DNA from: Silene latifolia
Lineage: Eukaryota; Streptophyta; Magnoliopsida; Caryophyllales; Caryophyllaceae
NCBI RefSeq assembly: GCF_048544455.1
Contig: NC_133537.1
Coordinates: 17,545,541-17,609,540, forward strand
Direction of reading: 5' to 3'
DNA length: 64,000 nucleotides
The first letter of the stretch is position 1; every line of letters begins with the position of its first letter. Both the position numbers and the translations under genes were made by a program. This document shows, piece after piece, positions 1 to 11,439 of the stretch. Under the pieces are notes generated by a model. That model had not been told where the DNA came from and searched no databases. It saw nothing but the letters and a program-made list of their open reading frames with translations.

Positions 1-450
1 ATTTACCATTTTACATATTTGATTTTGCATGGCTTCCCTAGCCCCTAGACTAAGGAATTTAGCTACTCATAATGCAATGTAAACTATAAACTTTGTTGTA
101 AGAAATGCTAAACATGATTGTAGAAATTATATAAACTAAATGATATAACATAAAATAAGAATGATACTAGTGTGATATAAATAAAGTAATAATGATAAAC
201 TATGCATAAACTAAATAGAAATGAAAAATCGTAAACTAGAAATAGAAATACCGTAATGGAAATGAACTTGTATGGAAGAAACAAAATAGAACCAAATGCT
301 TGAATATATAAAGAACCAAATGTTTGATAACTAAAAGCTTAACAATATTGAAAACAAATATGAAAACTAATGAGAGAATTATTGCTTAAGGCTATTATAG
401 AGTGTATGAGATGTAAGAATAAGATAACCCTAATGACGGATTAAGGCCCC

Positions 451-459
451 TATTTATAA
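451..459 (-). promoter_or_regulatory. TATA box of the Athila LTR
   Basis: The minus strand reads TTATAAATA, about 530 bp after the LTR start, a normal U3/R distance for a long Athila LTR. It lies about 40-80 bp downstream (in LTR sense) of two GC-rich palindromes. Confidence 0.5.
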
Positions 460-497
460 GAAAATAGGGGCATAACGTAAAAGTCCTACAGGGGGTC

Positions 498-530
498 AAC
501 CCCGATCGGGGTTGCCAGCCCCGATCGGGG
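498..530. repeat. Paired GATCGG palindromes in LTR U3
   Basis: AACCCCGATCGGGGTT (498-513, perfect 16-bp palindrome) is followed after five bases by CCCCGATCGGGG (519-530). They are far GC-richer than the rest of the LTR. The same pair recurs at 60176-60209. Confidence 0.85.
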
Positions 531-991
531 GCATGGTTATCCGGCTTTATTTCTCTTAATTCCTTGCTTAATTGCTTGAGGGATCCAATGTTCATGATAA
601 ATGCTCCCTTAATCACCCGGTTTAATGCAATGTTTGGCATCTTAGAAAGGATCTCTATGTGACTTTAGCATCCTAGGCATTTGTTGACTTGAATTATGGG
701 CTGGACTTTGCATTTGTAATTCTTCAAATTAATCCATCATTTTATCCATGCAAGACCATGCACATCTTTCATATTGGTCCATCATCTCTTCTTTAGCTTA
801 GCTCATGCTTCTAGTATTTGTACTTGAGTAGAATTTGGCTCATTTTAGCTCATTTTCCTACAAAACATGAGAAAACATATAAATGGAACTAGAAAGTAAA
901 TATTAGCTCATAAACACTAAAGGTAGTGCATAATACATATAAAATGGAGCTAAATAATGGGGGTAAATATGTATAAAATATGCACTTATCA

Positions 992-1948
992 GACCTAAAG
1001 CTTAATATTAAGCACCTTCAAGCCAAAGTTATAGCTAGTGAAGCTATAACTTTAGAACTTAGAAAAGCCAAAGAACTTTTAGAGACTAAAATCATATCCG
1101 ATGAAGCAGTGATTTTAGACCAAAAGAAAGAAACCGATTCTCTCACAAAGCAATTGAAATAATCTAAAACTGACATGATCAATGTTAAGAAACAGCACTC
1201 GGATGTTGTATTTATTCTTAACAAAAGGTTCCAACACTTTCATGACAATTACAAAAAGGATAATGACGTGGACCACACGAAATGCCTTGAGGAGATAAAA
1301 ACCCTAAAGGACTTACTTTTACATGCTAGGAAAGTCCATGATAAGTGGGAAGGTAGCACAAAAGTCTTAAACTTCCAAACCGAACAATCTGACAATAATA
1401 TGAAGATGGGATTAGGACATGAGTGCTACAGTCGTAGAGATCACTCTAAATGCAAATCAACACCTTCAGATCATGATTTCAGAAAAAGAAAATATGCCGA
1501 TCTTTCTGAATATCTGATTTGCAATTATTGTGGTCATGCGGGTCACATCAAAGACAATTACGTCAAACGTGTACATGATATACGAAAAAATACCGAATTT
1601 ATTAAAACGGTTGACACAATAGTCGAGGATGATGAATCCCATATAGATGAACCTAACGAAGAGAGGAATAATAACTTTTGTTGGTTCTACGACATGGCTT
1701 TTGATTACACCAAAAAGCCTAGCACTTCACAAACTCCTTGTCAACCTAAACAAGGTAAACCTAAACACAAGGAGACCAGATATGTGAGACCCAGGGAGAC
1801 CCCTAGACCTAGAACTCCTCCCAAACGAAACTACCCAAAATTCAGGAATATGATTATTAGACAAGTTTGGGTACGAAAGGATTTAGTATATAGAGTGACT
1901 AACCGTAAAGGACCAAACCTAGCTTGGGTACCTAAAAACTTTATCTAA
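992..1948 (+). pseudogene. gag: Sirevirus-like gag, 5'-truncated and broken
   Basis: One reading frame runs from the Athila junction to 1948, with an in-frame TAA at 1160-1162. The N-terminal part is lysine/glutamate-rich and helical. A CCHC zinc-knuckle-like motif (CNYCGHAGHIKDNY, about 1520-1561) has lost its last cysteine to tyrosine, so nucleic-acid binding is probably gone. The C-terminal part is basic and proline-rich (repeated RPRTPP-like runs) and ends at a WVPK-type sequence common before the protease in Sireviruses. Pol follows 5 bases later in another frame. Whether that frame change is ancestral or a decay mutation cannot be told from one copy. Confidence 0.8.
1025..1053. repeat. 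12-bp perfect inverted repeat inside gag
   Basis: Left arm AAAGTTATAGCT (1025-1036), 5-base loop, right arm AGCTATAACTTT (1042-1053). The same GTTATAG core forms hairpins in pol (3407-3487) and in the LTR (13798-13867). In gag it encodes a VIASEAITL-like peptide. Confidence 0.9.
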
Positions 1949-1953
1949 TCCTT

Positions 1954-4900
1954 TTGAAGGTAATGGTGAAAGAAAACAATCAATGGTATCTTGGTAGTGG
2001 ATGCTCAAGACACATGACTGGAGATAAGAATTTGTTTCTTTCACTCAAACCCTTCAATGGAGGAAAAGTGACTTTTGGGGACAACAAGAAAGGTAAAGTG
2101 ATTGGTGTGGGCAAAGTTGGAATTTCAAAATCACACGCAATCAGTGATGTCTACCTAGTGGATGGTCTCAAGCATAATCTACTTAGCATATCTCAACTAT
2201 GCGACAAAGATAACAAGGTTGTTTTTCATACGAATGTTTGTCGCATTATTATTGAAGGTACGAGTAATATTATTCTTGAAGGCCATAGGAAAAGAAATGT
2301 GTATATGGTAGATTTAAATGTTATGCCGACTAAGTCTTTTTCATGTATGAAAGTTACAATTGATGATTCTTGTTTGTGGCATAAGCGTTTTGGTCACATT
2401 AGTTCAACCATTCTGAATAAACTCAAGAAATGGGACTTGGTTAAAGGACTACCTAAGATAAGATTTGATCAAGAGAAGATGTGTGACACTTGTGCTCGAT
2501 GCAAACATGTGAGATCGTCGTTCAAACCAAAAAGAGTGGTAAGCACGAATCAAGCCCTGGATTTGGTACACATAGACTTATGTGGTCCCATGAAGGTAAG
2601 AAGTAGAGGAGGATCCAGGTATGTCTTTGTCCTCGTAGATGACTACTCAAGGTATGTATGGCCTATCTTTCTTCATTCAAAAAATATGATTTTTTTTATG
2701 AATTCGTTTGTCTTATAAAACTTGTTCAAAATAAATATAAGACTAACCTTGTCTTTATTTGTACGGATCATGGCACCGAATTTGATAATCAAGCATTTAT
2801 AGAATATTGCAGAGTTAATGGTGTAGGACATAACTTTTCTGCACCACGAACTCCTCAACAAAATGGTGTGGTTGAGCGTATGAATAGAACACAGAAGATA
2901 TGGCTCATACAATGCTCTTATGTAGTGGTCTACCTCTTAATTTTTGGGCTGAAGCCATTAGTACTTCATGCTAAATTCATAACCGTTCTATGATAAGACC
3001 TATCCTAAAGAAAACCCCTTATGAACTTATAAAAAGTCGTAAACCTAATATCTCTCATCTTCGTTGTTTTGGGAGTAAGTGTTTTGTTCATAACAATGGT
3101 AAAAACTGGTTAAGTAAGTTCGATCCTAGAAGTGATGAGGCTATTTTTATAGGTTACTCGGATCATAGCAAGGCTTATAAGGTCTTTAATAAAATAACAC
3201 TTTGTATTGAAGAAAGCATTTACAGTATTTTTGATGAAGATAATGTGTTTGATAAGCCCTTACAGGATGAGGAAGAAGACATGGATGAACCTGATTTTCG
3301 TCTTTTGAGAAATGATCCTCCTGAATTGGAAACTGAGGACAATGAGATTGAAGGAATAAATGATGAGCTTGATCATTCTTCAAAAGAGAAAAAGAAGAAA
3401 ACTAAAGTTATAGTTAATGATACTATAACATTGTCTCAAGATAAGAATTCTCAATCCAATGTTATAGATGATGTTACTATAACATTGAATCCAAATCAAG
3501 GTGATGAGTCCGAAGTTATACCCGACTCTACTACAACACCAGGATTGGATTCAGGGGGAACGTCCTTAAATTATGAGTCAAATGAAGTTGGATCAAGTTC
3601 AAATAATGAAGAACCAAGTACTTCAACAAAATGGAAATATAATAGTTCACATCCAATAGATAACATTCTTGGCAACCTTCAGAGAGGTGTTCAAACACGA
3701 AGGTCCTTGAATAACTTTTGCTCTTTCTATTCATTCCTCTCAACGATCGAACCAACGAATATCAAGGAAGCTCTCACAAAATCAGATTGGATTATAGCTA
3801 TGCAAGAAGAGCTTCAACAATTCGAACGGAACAAAGTTTGGCACTTAGTTCCTAGACCCAAGGATCGATTTGTAATTGGAACCAGATGGGTGTTTAGAAA
3901 TAAACTAGATGATGCTGGGGTCATAGTTCGAAACAAGGCAAGATTAGTGGTACAAGGTTATAATCAACAATAAGGAATAGATTATGACAAAACCTTTGCA
4001 CTCGTTGCCCGTCTCGAAGCTATTAGACTTCTGATAGCATTCGCAGCTCATAAAGGAATGAAACTCTTTCAAATGGATGTCAAGACAGCGTTTCTAAATG
4101 GGGATCTACAAGAAGAAGTCTTCGTAGAACAACCTCCTGGATTTAAGGATAACAAATTTGAAGACCATATCTTTAAATTAGACAAGGCCTTGTATGGATT
4201 GAAGCAAGCACCAAGGGCCTGGTATGGCAGATTATCAAAATTTTTACTTGACAGTGGATTTAAGAGAGGGTCTATGGATAAAACCCTATTCCTGAAATTC
4301 GAGGGTTCTGACCTTTTGGTTGTTCAAATCTACGTCGACGATATTATTTTTGAATCAACCAACCGCAATCTATGCAAGTATTTTTCGGAGTTGATGACTT
4401 CCGAATTTGAGATGAGCATGGTGGGAGAATTGGATTTTTTCCTAGGTCTGCAAATTCAACAAACTGAGGAAGGCATCAAAATTCATCAACAGAAATATAT
4501 TAAGGAATTAATTCGAAAGTTCAGAATGGAAAATTCCCATGGTATGCCTACTCCGATGGTCGCAGACAAGAAATTAATTTTAGATGAAGACGATAAGTCA
4601 GTTGATGAAACAAATTACCAAGGAATGATAGGGTCATTGCTATATTTAACTGCAAGTTGACCAGATATCATGTGTAGCATATGCGTTTGTGCGAGATATC
4701 AATAATCTCCCAAAGAATCGCATATGACAGCCGTAAAAAGAATTTTACGATATCTTATTGGCACGGCCAAACTTTATCTATGGTATCCTATGGAATGCAA
4801 TTTCGATCTTGTCGGATATTCAGATGCCGATTACGTAGGATGCTCACTAGACAGGAAAAGTACGTCAAGTGTTGCCACGTTCGTTGGACCTTGTATTATC

Positions 4901-5275
4901 ACATGGAGTTCAAAGAAGCGGAATTCAGTTGCCCTTTCAATAGCAGAAGCCGAATATATTGCAGCAGGACTGGTATGTACTCAATTATTATGGTTTAAGC
5001 AACAGTTATGTGATTATGGTGTTGATGTAGGTTGTATTCCTATTTTATGCGATAATACGAGTGCTATTATTATTTCCAAAAACCCTGCACAGCACTCGCA
5101 TACTAAGCACATTGAAATTAGACACCACTTTATACGTGACCATGTTAAAAAAGAGAATATAAAACTTGAATTTTGTAGTACTGGAAAACAATGGGCAGAC
5201 ATTTTGACAAAATTGTTAGCTAGAGGACGTTTTGAGACTTTACGGTGGGAAATTGGTTTAATTGGTGGCACCTAA
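1954..5275 (+). pseudogene. pol: Sirevirus-like pol: protease, integrase, reverse transcriptase, RNase H (broken)
   Basis: Protease: GSGCSRHMTG, where the family has DSG, so the catalytic aspartate is lost (about 1990-2020). Integrase: an H-H-C-C finger (LWHKRFGH ... CDTCARC, 2376-2505), then catalytic-type D in HIDLCGPM, D in CTDHGTEF and E in VVERMNRT. A frameshift near 2690-2720 and another near 2985 split it. An acidic linker (3230-3660) follows. RT: WVFRNKLDD, FQMDVKTAFLNG and the YVDD active site (about 4331-4342) are present. RT contains in-frame stops at 3971 (TAA), 4658 (TGA where an arginine is expected, consistent with CGA deamination) and 4703 (TAA). RNase H: YSDADYVGC, AEAEYIAAG and DNTSAI blocks to 5275. 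Cannot yield a full polyprotein. Confidence 0.9.
3407..3487. repeat. Two GTTATAG inverted repeats in the pol linker
   Basis: Hairpin 1: GTTATAGT (3407-3414) with ACTATAAC (3422-3429). Hairpin 2: CAATGTTATAG (3457-3467) with CTATAACATTG (3477-3487). The arms of hairpin 2 are identical to those of the LTR hairpin at 13838-13867. They sit in the low-complexity part between integrase and RT. Confidence 0.9.
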
Positions 5276-5915
5276 GTTTCTATAAATGTTTAATCTCTCA
5301 ATGATTGACTAGTATGAGATAAGATTGTATGACTGTGTTCGTATATTACGTTGCATGAATATCTAAGTTTTATAGAAATTTATTTATCGTATATATTCTG
5401 TTTGTATTTAAGAATTTAAGTGGCATACAAATTTTATTCTCTTAACAAAAAAAATTGAGATACACCATATTAATTTATTTACCAAATTTCTATCAAAAAT
5501 CTTTCCAAAAATCTTATATGCCATATCTCGTCCAACTTATGCAATATCTATCCTAATCTTCTCATATATTAGTTACCTTATTTATGTAAACATCTACCTT
5601 TCCTAAACCTAAACCTAGATTCCTAGCTACAACCTATAATTACCCCCAAACCGTGTAAAATTGACCAAACCCCTCACTTGCTTTCACTTTTTTACTTACC
5701 AATATTGTACACAATCTCCATCATCATCATCTTTCAACCTCTCAACAATGACACCTCCACATGCACACACACGGTCCTCAACCAGAAATCAACACCAAAA
5801 ATAACCATGCAATCAATGACAACAACCAACATCTCATCACCCCAATTCTTCTACCTTTACTTCAACAACCCAACATCCACCACAATCACCCTCCCTGTTT
5901 CGTGGTCGGGATGAG
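5276..5915 (+). pseudogene. Post-pol spacer and first part of the Sirevirus env-like ORF, cut by an insertion
   Basis: After RNase H comes about 480 bp of AT-rich sequence without a recognisable gene, then an open stretch (5761-5915) that joins in logic to the env-like sequence resuming at 11440. The break is exactly at the ATGAG target duplication of the nested Athila element (5911-5915). Assignment to the env-like ORF is by position only; the protein here is low-complexity and not recognised by sequence. Confidence 0.45.
5911..5915. other. Target-site duplication ATGAG (left copy)
   Basis: ATGAG directly precedes TGGTCGG..., the outer end of the nested LTR element. The same five bases directly follow its other end at 11435-11439. 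Confidence 0.85.
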
Positions 5916-6981
5916 TGGTCGGACTATATTTTTCGGTTACTTGTCGTTAGGAGCACCTAGACCAAAACAATATTTAGAACTTCACAAACTAATCTACTAT
6001 TAGTAAAGAGGTAAGTAAAGGTCGGATCCCAAGGGACGGGTATTGATGTAGGATTTTCGATTGCAAGTAGTGGTGTCTAAGGGTGTCACAATTTGGGTTG
6101 AGATAAGAAGATCACTAAACTAAATAACAATGAACAAGCAAGATGATTTAGATGAGATGTAAACAATTGATTAAAATCACTAGGGTGTCATGGGTTCATA
6201 GGGGATTCATGGGATTTGATCATACAAACATGTTTTCAACTAGATGCAAGCAATTATTATTGTGATGGGATCGAGTTAGTGTATATCTTACAATCTCTAG
6301 GAAGGTTTGGGTCCCGGAGCCGAATCGATTAGATTGTAAAACACCTACAAGTCGACTTAATCCTCCCTATCCAACAATATGCATGGTCTAATGAGACTCG
6401 AGTTGGTTTATGTCTTACAAATCTCATTGAAAAGATAAGTGATGGGTAAAAAATGCAAGGATTCATAGGCTCACATTTTATCAAACATAACATGTGCATA
6501 AGTTGAAATCACAACAAGCAAGCAAATTAATTATGAAAGCATATTAGATTAAGCATGAATCAATCCCCATGTTGGTTTCCCCTAATTCCCCATTAACCCT
6601 AGTTAAGGAAACTACTCACTCATTATCAAGTTTAACATGCTAACAAGGTTGTCAATCATATTAACAAAGCAAAACATGATGAATAAATGAAGATGATTAA
6701 CAATAATTAAAAAGTGATTAAGAGAATTATACTTAATGATGATTCCAAAATAATAAGCAAAGAATAATAGAAGTACTTGATGAATGATTGGAAGGTTGTC
6801 AATCCTCCAAATAAACCCCAAATAATCTTCAATTACCCAAAATAAATGATGAACAATAAAGAAATTAAGGAAATGAGATTTGTATTAATGCCTAATTAAA
6901 AGTTGATTACAAGATTAAAGAGAGATTAGAAGAACATAAATTATATTAAGGATTGATGATAATCTAATTAGTACAATGGGG

Positions 6982-6990
6982 TATTTATAG
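6982..6990 (-). promoter_or_regulatory. TATA box in the nested Athila LTR
   Basis: The minus strand reads CTATAAATAC about 645 bp after the LTR start, inside otherwise AT-rich sequence, with the GC-rich hairpin about 240 bp upstream in LTR sense. Confidence 0.45.
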
Positions 6991-7231
6991 TGGGGATTAG
7001 GCACATAAATTAGGGTTACTAAGGGCTTAAATGACGATTAAGACCCTTAAGAAAAGTTGAGGAAATGCTCCTCTCGAAGAAAGATGCGAGTCTCCTTTTT
7101 GCTAGTCTTTCAGAAATATGTGCATCCCGAGTAGAACAAGGAGAGGGTGTGCTGTACTGGATGACAATCCGAGCAGCCAAGGGGTCGGGACGAGCGGATT
7201 GTGGGGGTGTTGGACGAGCGGGCAGGCTGGA

Positions 7232-7267
7232 GGGACGCTCGGATTGTGGAGGTTGGACGAGCGTCCC
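7232..7267. repeat. 10-bp GC-rich inverted repeat in LTR U3
   Basis: GGGACGCTCG (7232-7241) and CGAGCGTCCC (7258-7267) are perfect complements around a 16-base loop. The surrounding 100 bases carry further ACGAGCG and CGGATTGTGG units. In the other LTR (about 11041-11077) a shorter 9-bp stem remains. Confidence 0.85.
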
Positions 7268-7634
7268 GATGCTGTGACGGGCGGATTCTAGTTCAGCAAG
7301 CTTCTTCCTCTTTTCTTCTTTTCTTCTTCCAACAATCCTCAAGGATCTTGTCGGAGATGCAAGGATCTTCTTCATCATTGCCCATCTACTACATTATTTA
7401 CATAGGCCTTCTAGTCTTGTCTTCACTTTGATGCTTGATCATTAGATTCGATCAATTTAGCTCCATTTTGCCATTAAAATGCAAGGTTTGCACTCCTCTC
7501 CTACCAAGGGAACAAAACCTCAAAGAATATGCTAAACAAAGGACTAAAGATAGTAAATGACCCAATTATGCACTAAAAAGCATAGGAACGAGGCTAATTC
7601 GGGGACTAAATATGCACAAATATTGGTCACATCA

Positions 7635-9666
7635 AATATCCCAAACCGAACCTTTGCTTGTCCCGAGTAAAGAGGTGACAAAAACTAGGACCCTTATTTA
7701 AACTATCCTACTAATATAACCGATATGAGACAATTAGCGGGTCTCACTCCACCCCTTCAACTCACAACAAGACAAACATGGGGTATGATGCCTTTTTGCA
7801 AGGCAGGGTGGGTCTTACCAAAATGGCGACACATCCAAGCATTAAAGCACACAAAATAAAGTAATGGATGCATCTACAAAAGAATAGCCACTTTCCTCAT
7901 CTAAGTGGCGGAAATTATCTAAAGGGGAAGCGATTCAAGGGTACACACTCCATTATAGATATGGTTTCTTCAAACTACTAAGCCTAGAAGGATACCAATA
8001 AATCACCTTCAAGTTGTGTCAAGCTAGGGTACCTTTGTCCTCAATTGTTAAATGCTTTCGTCAAGAGTAGACTCCCTATGGTGTTAGAAACACTGGAGGA
8101 TCGCGGAATTCCCCTTCTTTCCTAGACAAGAAGAAGGGTCGTCCCCTCTCTACCATGTACAAAAGTGGATACGATGGAAAAGGGATCAATAGTATTTGAG
8201 TTTCATATGGGAGTTTGCTTTTTGTTGTTGTTTTTCCTCCCCCCAATTTCTTGTGGCATATAACATTTGAGAACATTTTCTTTTTGCCATTTCTTTTGAT
8301 GTTTGGCATTTCAATACTTGACAATTTCAACTTTTCCTTGCATTTCTTTTTGAACATTTTTAAAGTCACTCCATTTGTAGGGAGGGTGCTTATATTTGAA
8401 GCATTAGGAGACCATTTTTGCTCCTCTTTTCTTTTGATGCAATTGCAAACTTTTTCTTTTCATTTCAGTTCTTGAACTCAAATTTTGAACAATTTTTTGT
8501 GCCCATTCCCTTTGATGACAGAATGTGGTAGAACATGGATGATGGTTGCATGGTTTCAAGGGTCACCTTGGAATAAACGTTAGCCAATGAGTTATCACAC
8601 CACAAGGTACTCTTGACTAGGCCTTAATCCATGGGTCAAAGGATACTAGCATGACACATCCTAGGGTGTTTTATAAGTATTCTAACAAGTAAAGTCTTAA
8701 GAGGAAAAAAGCATCTACAAGGGCCTATATACACTTGTGAAGTTTCCCAAATAGACGGTTTCACAAAATTTTTTTTCTAAGTGCAACTATATGCCATGAT
8801 GCAACTAACATATATACATCCTAATGCATATGCTTCTACCAACTAGTATGCCAAATAATCTAAATGCAATCCTAAATTCACATTGTTTATACCGCATCAA
8901 TCAAAATAAAGCCACATAGTCATTAACATAGAGAGGAAAAAGGAGATTGGAAAGATCATACTATGCGGTCTTCAATATCCTCATGTCTCGGATGTGGCGT
9001 AGTCAATCAATGTGAACAAGGATGAACAAACACAATATATACAAGACTACACTACAAAGGAAATGAACTTGTTTTTGGATTTTTCAATTTTTTTTGTATT
9101 TTGTTTTAATGAAATTAAAGGACATATTTTTGTATTTTTCAAAAAATTTAAATTTTTTTTATCATTTTTTTTAAAAAAAAAGGTCAAGTTAGAATTTCCC
9201 ATCTCCACACTAGTATGGGCATTGTCCTCAATGGCCAATACGATAGGAAATTATGCAATTTATATGAATATGCATGATTTCTAAGCTAAATGCAAATGAT
9301 ATATAAACAAGAGTGAATGCAAACTAAGCTATGCTATATGATGCATGGTTTTTGTTATGGTAGAGAGCATAATTTAGATTAGCTCCGAATGCATATGCAT
9401 AAACTTCCCCAAACCAAAATAGACACTATTTCTAATGTCAAAAATTTTGGGGGAGTTCATGCACATAAAATGCAATGCATGAAACTAAAAATTGTCATTT
9501 TGGATTTTGAAAGTTGGGAACAATAAAAATGAACACCTTAACGAAGCCAAGGTGTTAGTCCTCTAATGTTGCTAGGACTCCACAAAATGATCAAGATAAA
9601 ATAAAAACAAGAGAAGTAGACAAACCATAAAGGAGATGTAAGAATGTAGGAGCCTCCAAAAGTTTG
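7635..9666 (-). other. Athila 3' internal non-coding region with polypurine-type tract
   Basis: No coding sequence recognised. Next to the LTR the minus strand reads GGTTCGGTTTGGGATATT, in the polypurine-tract position. The remainder is repetitive AT-rich text with T-runs (9085-9180); ORFs here (for example 8076-8475, 9012-9284) are low-complexity and unsupported. Confidence 0.6.
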
Positions 9667-10956
9667 CTAGTCCTCACCCATCGTGTCATCATCATCTTCT
9701 TCACTTGAGGCATCATCAACCTCCATGGATGTGGAGTCATGTCCACTCTCACTTTCACTTTCTTGTTCTTCCTCACTTTCCTCTTCTTCTTGAACTTCTT
9801 CATCTTCACCTTCTTGGTCACCACTCTCATCAACAACCATCTCCTCTCCACCCGGTCTACCACCACTAGAAGTGCTAGGAAAGAATACCTCCCTATCCGC
9901 CCAACTAGGCAAAGGACAAGATGGATCGAGAAGTCCTTGCCTAGCAAGATGTAGGAGGGGCGGATATTGGACCTTGTAAGCATCAACTCTATCATTATAA
10001 GCTTGTTTATGCATTTCCTTCATTAGTAGAGTCAAGTAATCATTTCCCGCCTTGGCATTTTCGTTGTTGAACTCGTGGTATTCAAATGGATAAGGTGCGG
10101 TGATAATGGAGGAGGAGGGCTCTGCAACTTCTTTCCCTTGGTGTTGAATGATGTATTTGGTCTCTTCGGAGAGTGGGAGAAGGTAGTTCGGTCTATGAAC
10201 ATTCAATCGGCAAATTTTGCTAGGCAAAGTGAAAGATCTAGCTTCATTTGTCAACCACCCAAATTTGTTGTCAAGAGTATCATTCTTGACCCATTTGAAC
10301 TTTAGAATCATGGTGGGCAAATCAATAAGATGGCCTCCTTTTACTGGTATATAAGTGTTATTCTTGTTGAAATCCCGGTTAAAATGTTTAGCCAAATAGG
10401 TAACTAATCCTCCATTGGCAATAAAGGCCGTGCCTTCTTCGCCACAATCAACATTAAGCCATCGATCAACCAAAAGTCGTAAAGCATTGTATGGCTTGGT
10501 AAATTCTCTCCCAATGTTCAAAGCCGACTCAAGAAGGATAAAATCAAGTTTGGTAAGATTGTTTGTGCCATTTCTAGCTACCAAAGTATTCCCAATGACC
10601 TTATGCCATACTCTAATGCCCGGATGGTGGACTAAGAGAGCACAACAATCATGAAAACGTGTGAATTTCCTTCCGGAAATTGCCATCCAAAGAGGAGCGG
10701 GGTCATACTTGGTAGGCATCTTGGTAAATTTCGCACTATCACTAAGGCCAAATATCTTACCGAATTCGTCATAAGATAAGCATCTATCAAATTTTTCAAG
10801 ACAAAACTCAATAATGGTTCGGGTCTCTACCTTTGTGACTTTCAAAGAGCTCAAAAATTCTAAGGTGAGGGAGGAGTATGTCAATTCTTGCATTGTAAAC
10901 AATTTACTCAACCCCATAGACTCGAAAAAGGTCTTAGTTTGCTCAAGGACACCCAA
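9667..10956 (-). CDS. Athila-type post-pol ORF (plant transposon protein), 429 aa, intact
   Basis: Uninterrupted ORF starting MGVLEQTKTFFESMG and ending in a strongly acidic tail (about residues 365-429, long runs of E, D and S). The body resembles the large extra ORF of Athila-type elements (the Arabidopsis retrotransposon ORF-1 / plant transposon protein type): LTLEFLSSL, then a YDEFGKIFGLS block, a FHDCC...HPGIRVWHKVIGN block and LVTYLAKHF. The same block order is found in the broken ORF at 58660-59751 (LTLEFSSAF, IFQL, HYPEIRIWQRF, LTKQC). Its role in the element is not settled in general. Here it starts 8 bases from the truncated LTR, so transcription from that U3 would lack the normal leader. 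It is the longest intact transposon ORF in the window, in an element otherwise gutted. Confidence 0.7.
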   Translation of the reverse strand: MGVLEQTKTFFESMGLSKLFTMQELTYSSLTLEFLSSLKVTKVETRTIIEFCLEKFDRCLSYDEFGKIFGLSDSAKFTKMPTKYDPAPLWMAISGRKFTRFHDCCALLVHHPGIRVWHKVIGNTLVARNGTNNLTKLDFILLESALNIGREFTKPYNALRLLVDRWLNVDCGEEGTAFIANGGLVTYLAKHFNRDFNKNNTYIPVKGGHLIDLPTMILKFKWVKNDTLDNKFGWLTNEARSFTLPSKICRLNVHRPNYLLPLSEETKYIIQHQGKEVAEPSSSIITAPYPFEYHEFNNENAKAGNDYLTLLMKEMHKQAYNDRVDAYKVQYPPLLHLARQGLLDPSCPLPSWADREVFFPSTSSGGRPGGEEMVVDESGDQEGEDEEVQEEEESEEEQESESESGHDSTSMEVDDASSEEDDDDTMGED

Positions 10957-10963
10957 TTGGACA

Positions 10964-11434
10964 ACTGGATGACAATCCGAGCGGCCAAGGGGTCGGGACG
11001 AGCGGATTGTGGGGGTGTTGGACGAGTGGGCAGGCTGGAGGGACGCTTAGATTGTGGAGGTTGGACAAGCGTCCCGATGCTCCGACGGGAGGATTCTAGT
11101 TCAGCAAGCTTCTTCCTCTTTTCTTCTTCCAACAATCCTCAAGGATCTTGTCGGAGATGCAAGGATATTCTTCATCATTGCCCATCTACTACATTATTTA
11201 CATAGGCCTTCTAGTCTTGTATTCACTTTGATACTTGGTCATTAGATTCGATCAATTTAGCTCCATTTTGCCATTAAAATGCAAGGTTTGCACTCCTCTC
11301 CTACCAAGGGAACAAAACCTCAAAGAATATGCAAAACAAAGGACTAAAGATAGTAAATGACCCAATTATGCACTAAAAAGCATAGGAACGAGGCTAATTC
11401 GGGGACTAAATATGCTCAACTATTTGTCACATCA
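10964..11434 (-). repeat. 5' LTR remnant of the nested Athila element
   Basis: 471 bp that align with 7156-7634, about 8 bases shorter mainly because of one CTTTTCTT-type unit loss. The match begins at ACTGGATGAC, where the remnant joins ORF sequence; ACTGG is present at both sides, consistent with a microhomology deletion. Confidence 0.85.
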
Positions 11435-11439
11435 ATGAG
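11435..11439. other. Target-site duplication ATGAG (right copy)
   Basis: Matches 5911-5915 and marks the resumption of Sirevirus sequence. Confidence 0.85.

Larger units (their letters stand above)
1..991 (-). mobile_element. Athila-type LTR, partial (runs off the left edge)
   Basis: Read on the minus strand the LTR starts at 991 with TGATAAGTGCATATTT, the usual start of plant Athila-type LTRs, and continues leftward out of the window. The change from LTR to copia gag coding sequence at 991/992 is abrupt, so this element inserted into the Sirevirus gag. The expected 5-bp target duplicate here is GACCT (992-996), but its partner is outside the window, so this could be a 5' LTR or a solo LTR. 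The small ORF at 395-640 is an LTR artefact. The assignment rests on the terminal motif and general layout, not on a database match. Confidence 0.7.
5916..7634 (-). repeat. 3' LTR (full length) of the nested Athila element
   Basis: 1719 bp, TG...CA in both readings. Positions 7156-7634 match 10964-11434 closely. Internal ORFs at 7019-7431 lie across the GC-rich hairpin zone and are not genes. The + strand text near 5926-6030 corresponds to the U5 end of Athila LTRs. Confidence 0.85.
5916..11434 (-). mobile_element. Nested Athila-type Ty3/gypsy deletion derivative
   Basis: Ends are TG...CA with a perfect 5-bp target duplication ATGAG. Orientation is minus: LTR sense begins TGATGTGACAAATA at 11434, and the intact ORF also reads minus. 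The left LTR is full length (1719 bp). The right copy keeps only the first 471 bp, followed at once by the large ORF, so the rest of the 5' LTR, the primer-binding site, gag and pol are gone. It sits in the env-like part of the Sirevirus and is therefore younger than it. Confidence 0.85.

Noticed and set aside
7019..7431. ORFs in LTR and their copies at 10888-11245
   Set aside because: LTR sequence repeated in both LTRs; composition follows the GC-rich hairpin zone.
8076..9284. ORFs rich in F, K and L as membrane proteins
   Set aside because: Derived from T- and A-runs in the non-coding Athila interior.
11041..11077. Apparent compensatory change in the LTR hairpin relative to 7232-7267
   Set aside because: The paired differences are all CG-to-TG or CG-to-CA type and are equally explained by methylated-cytosine deamination.
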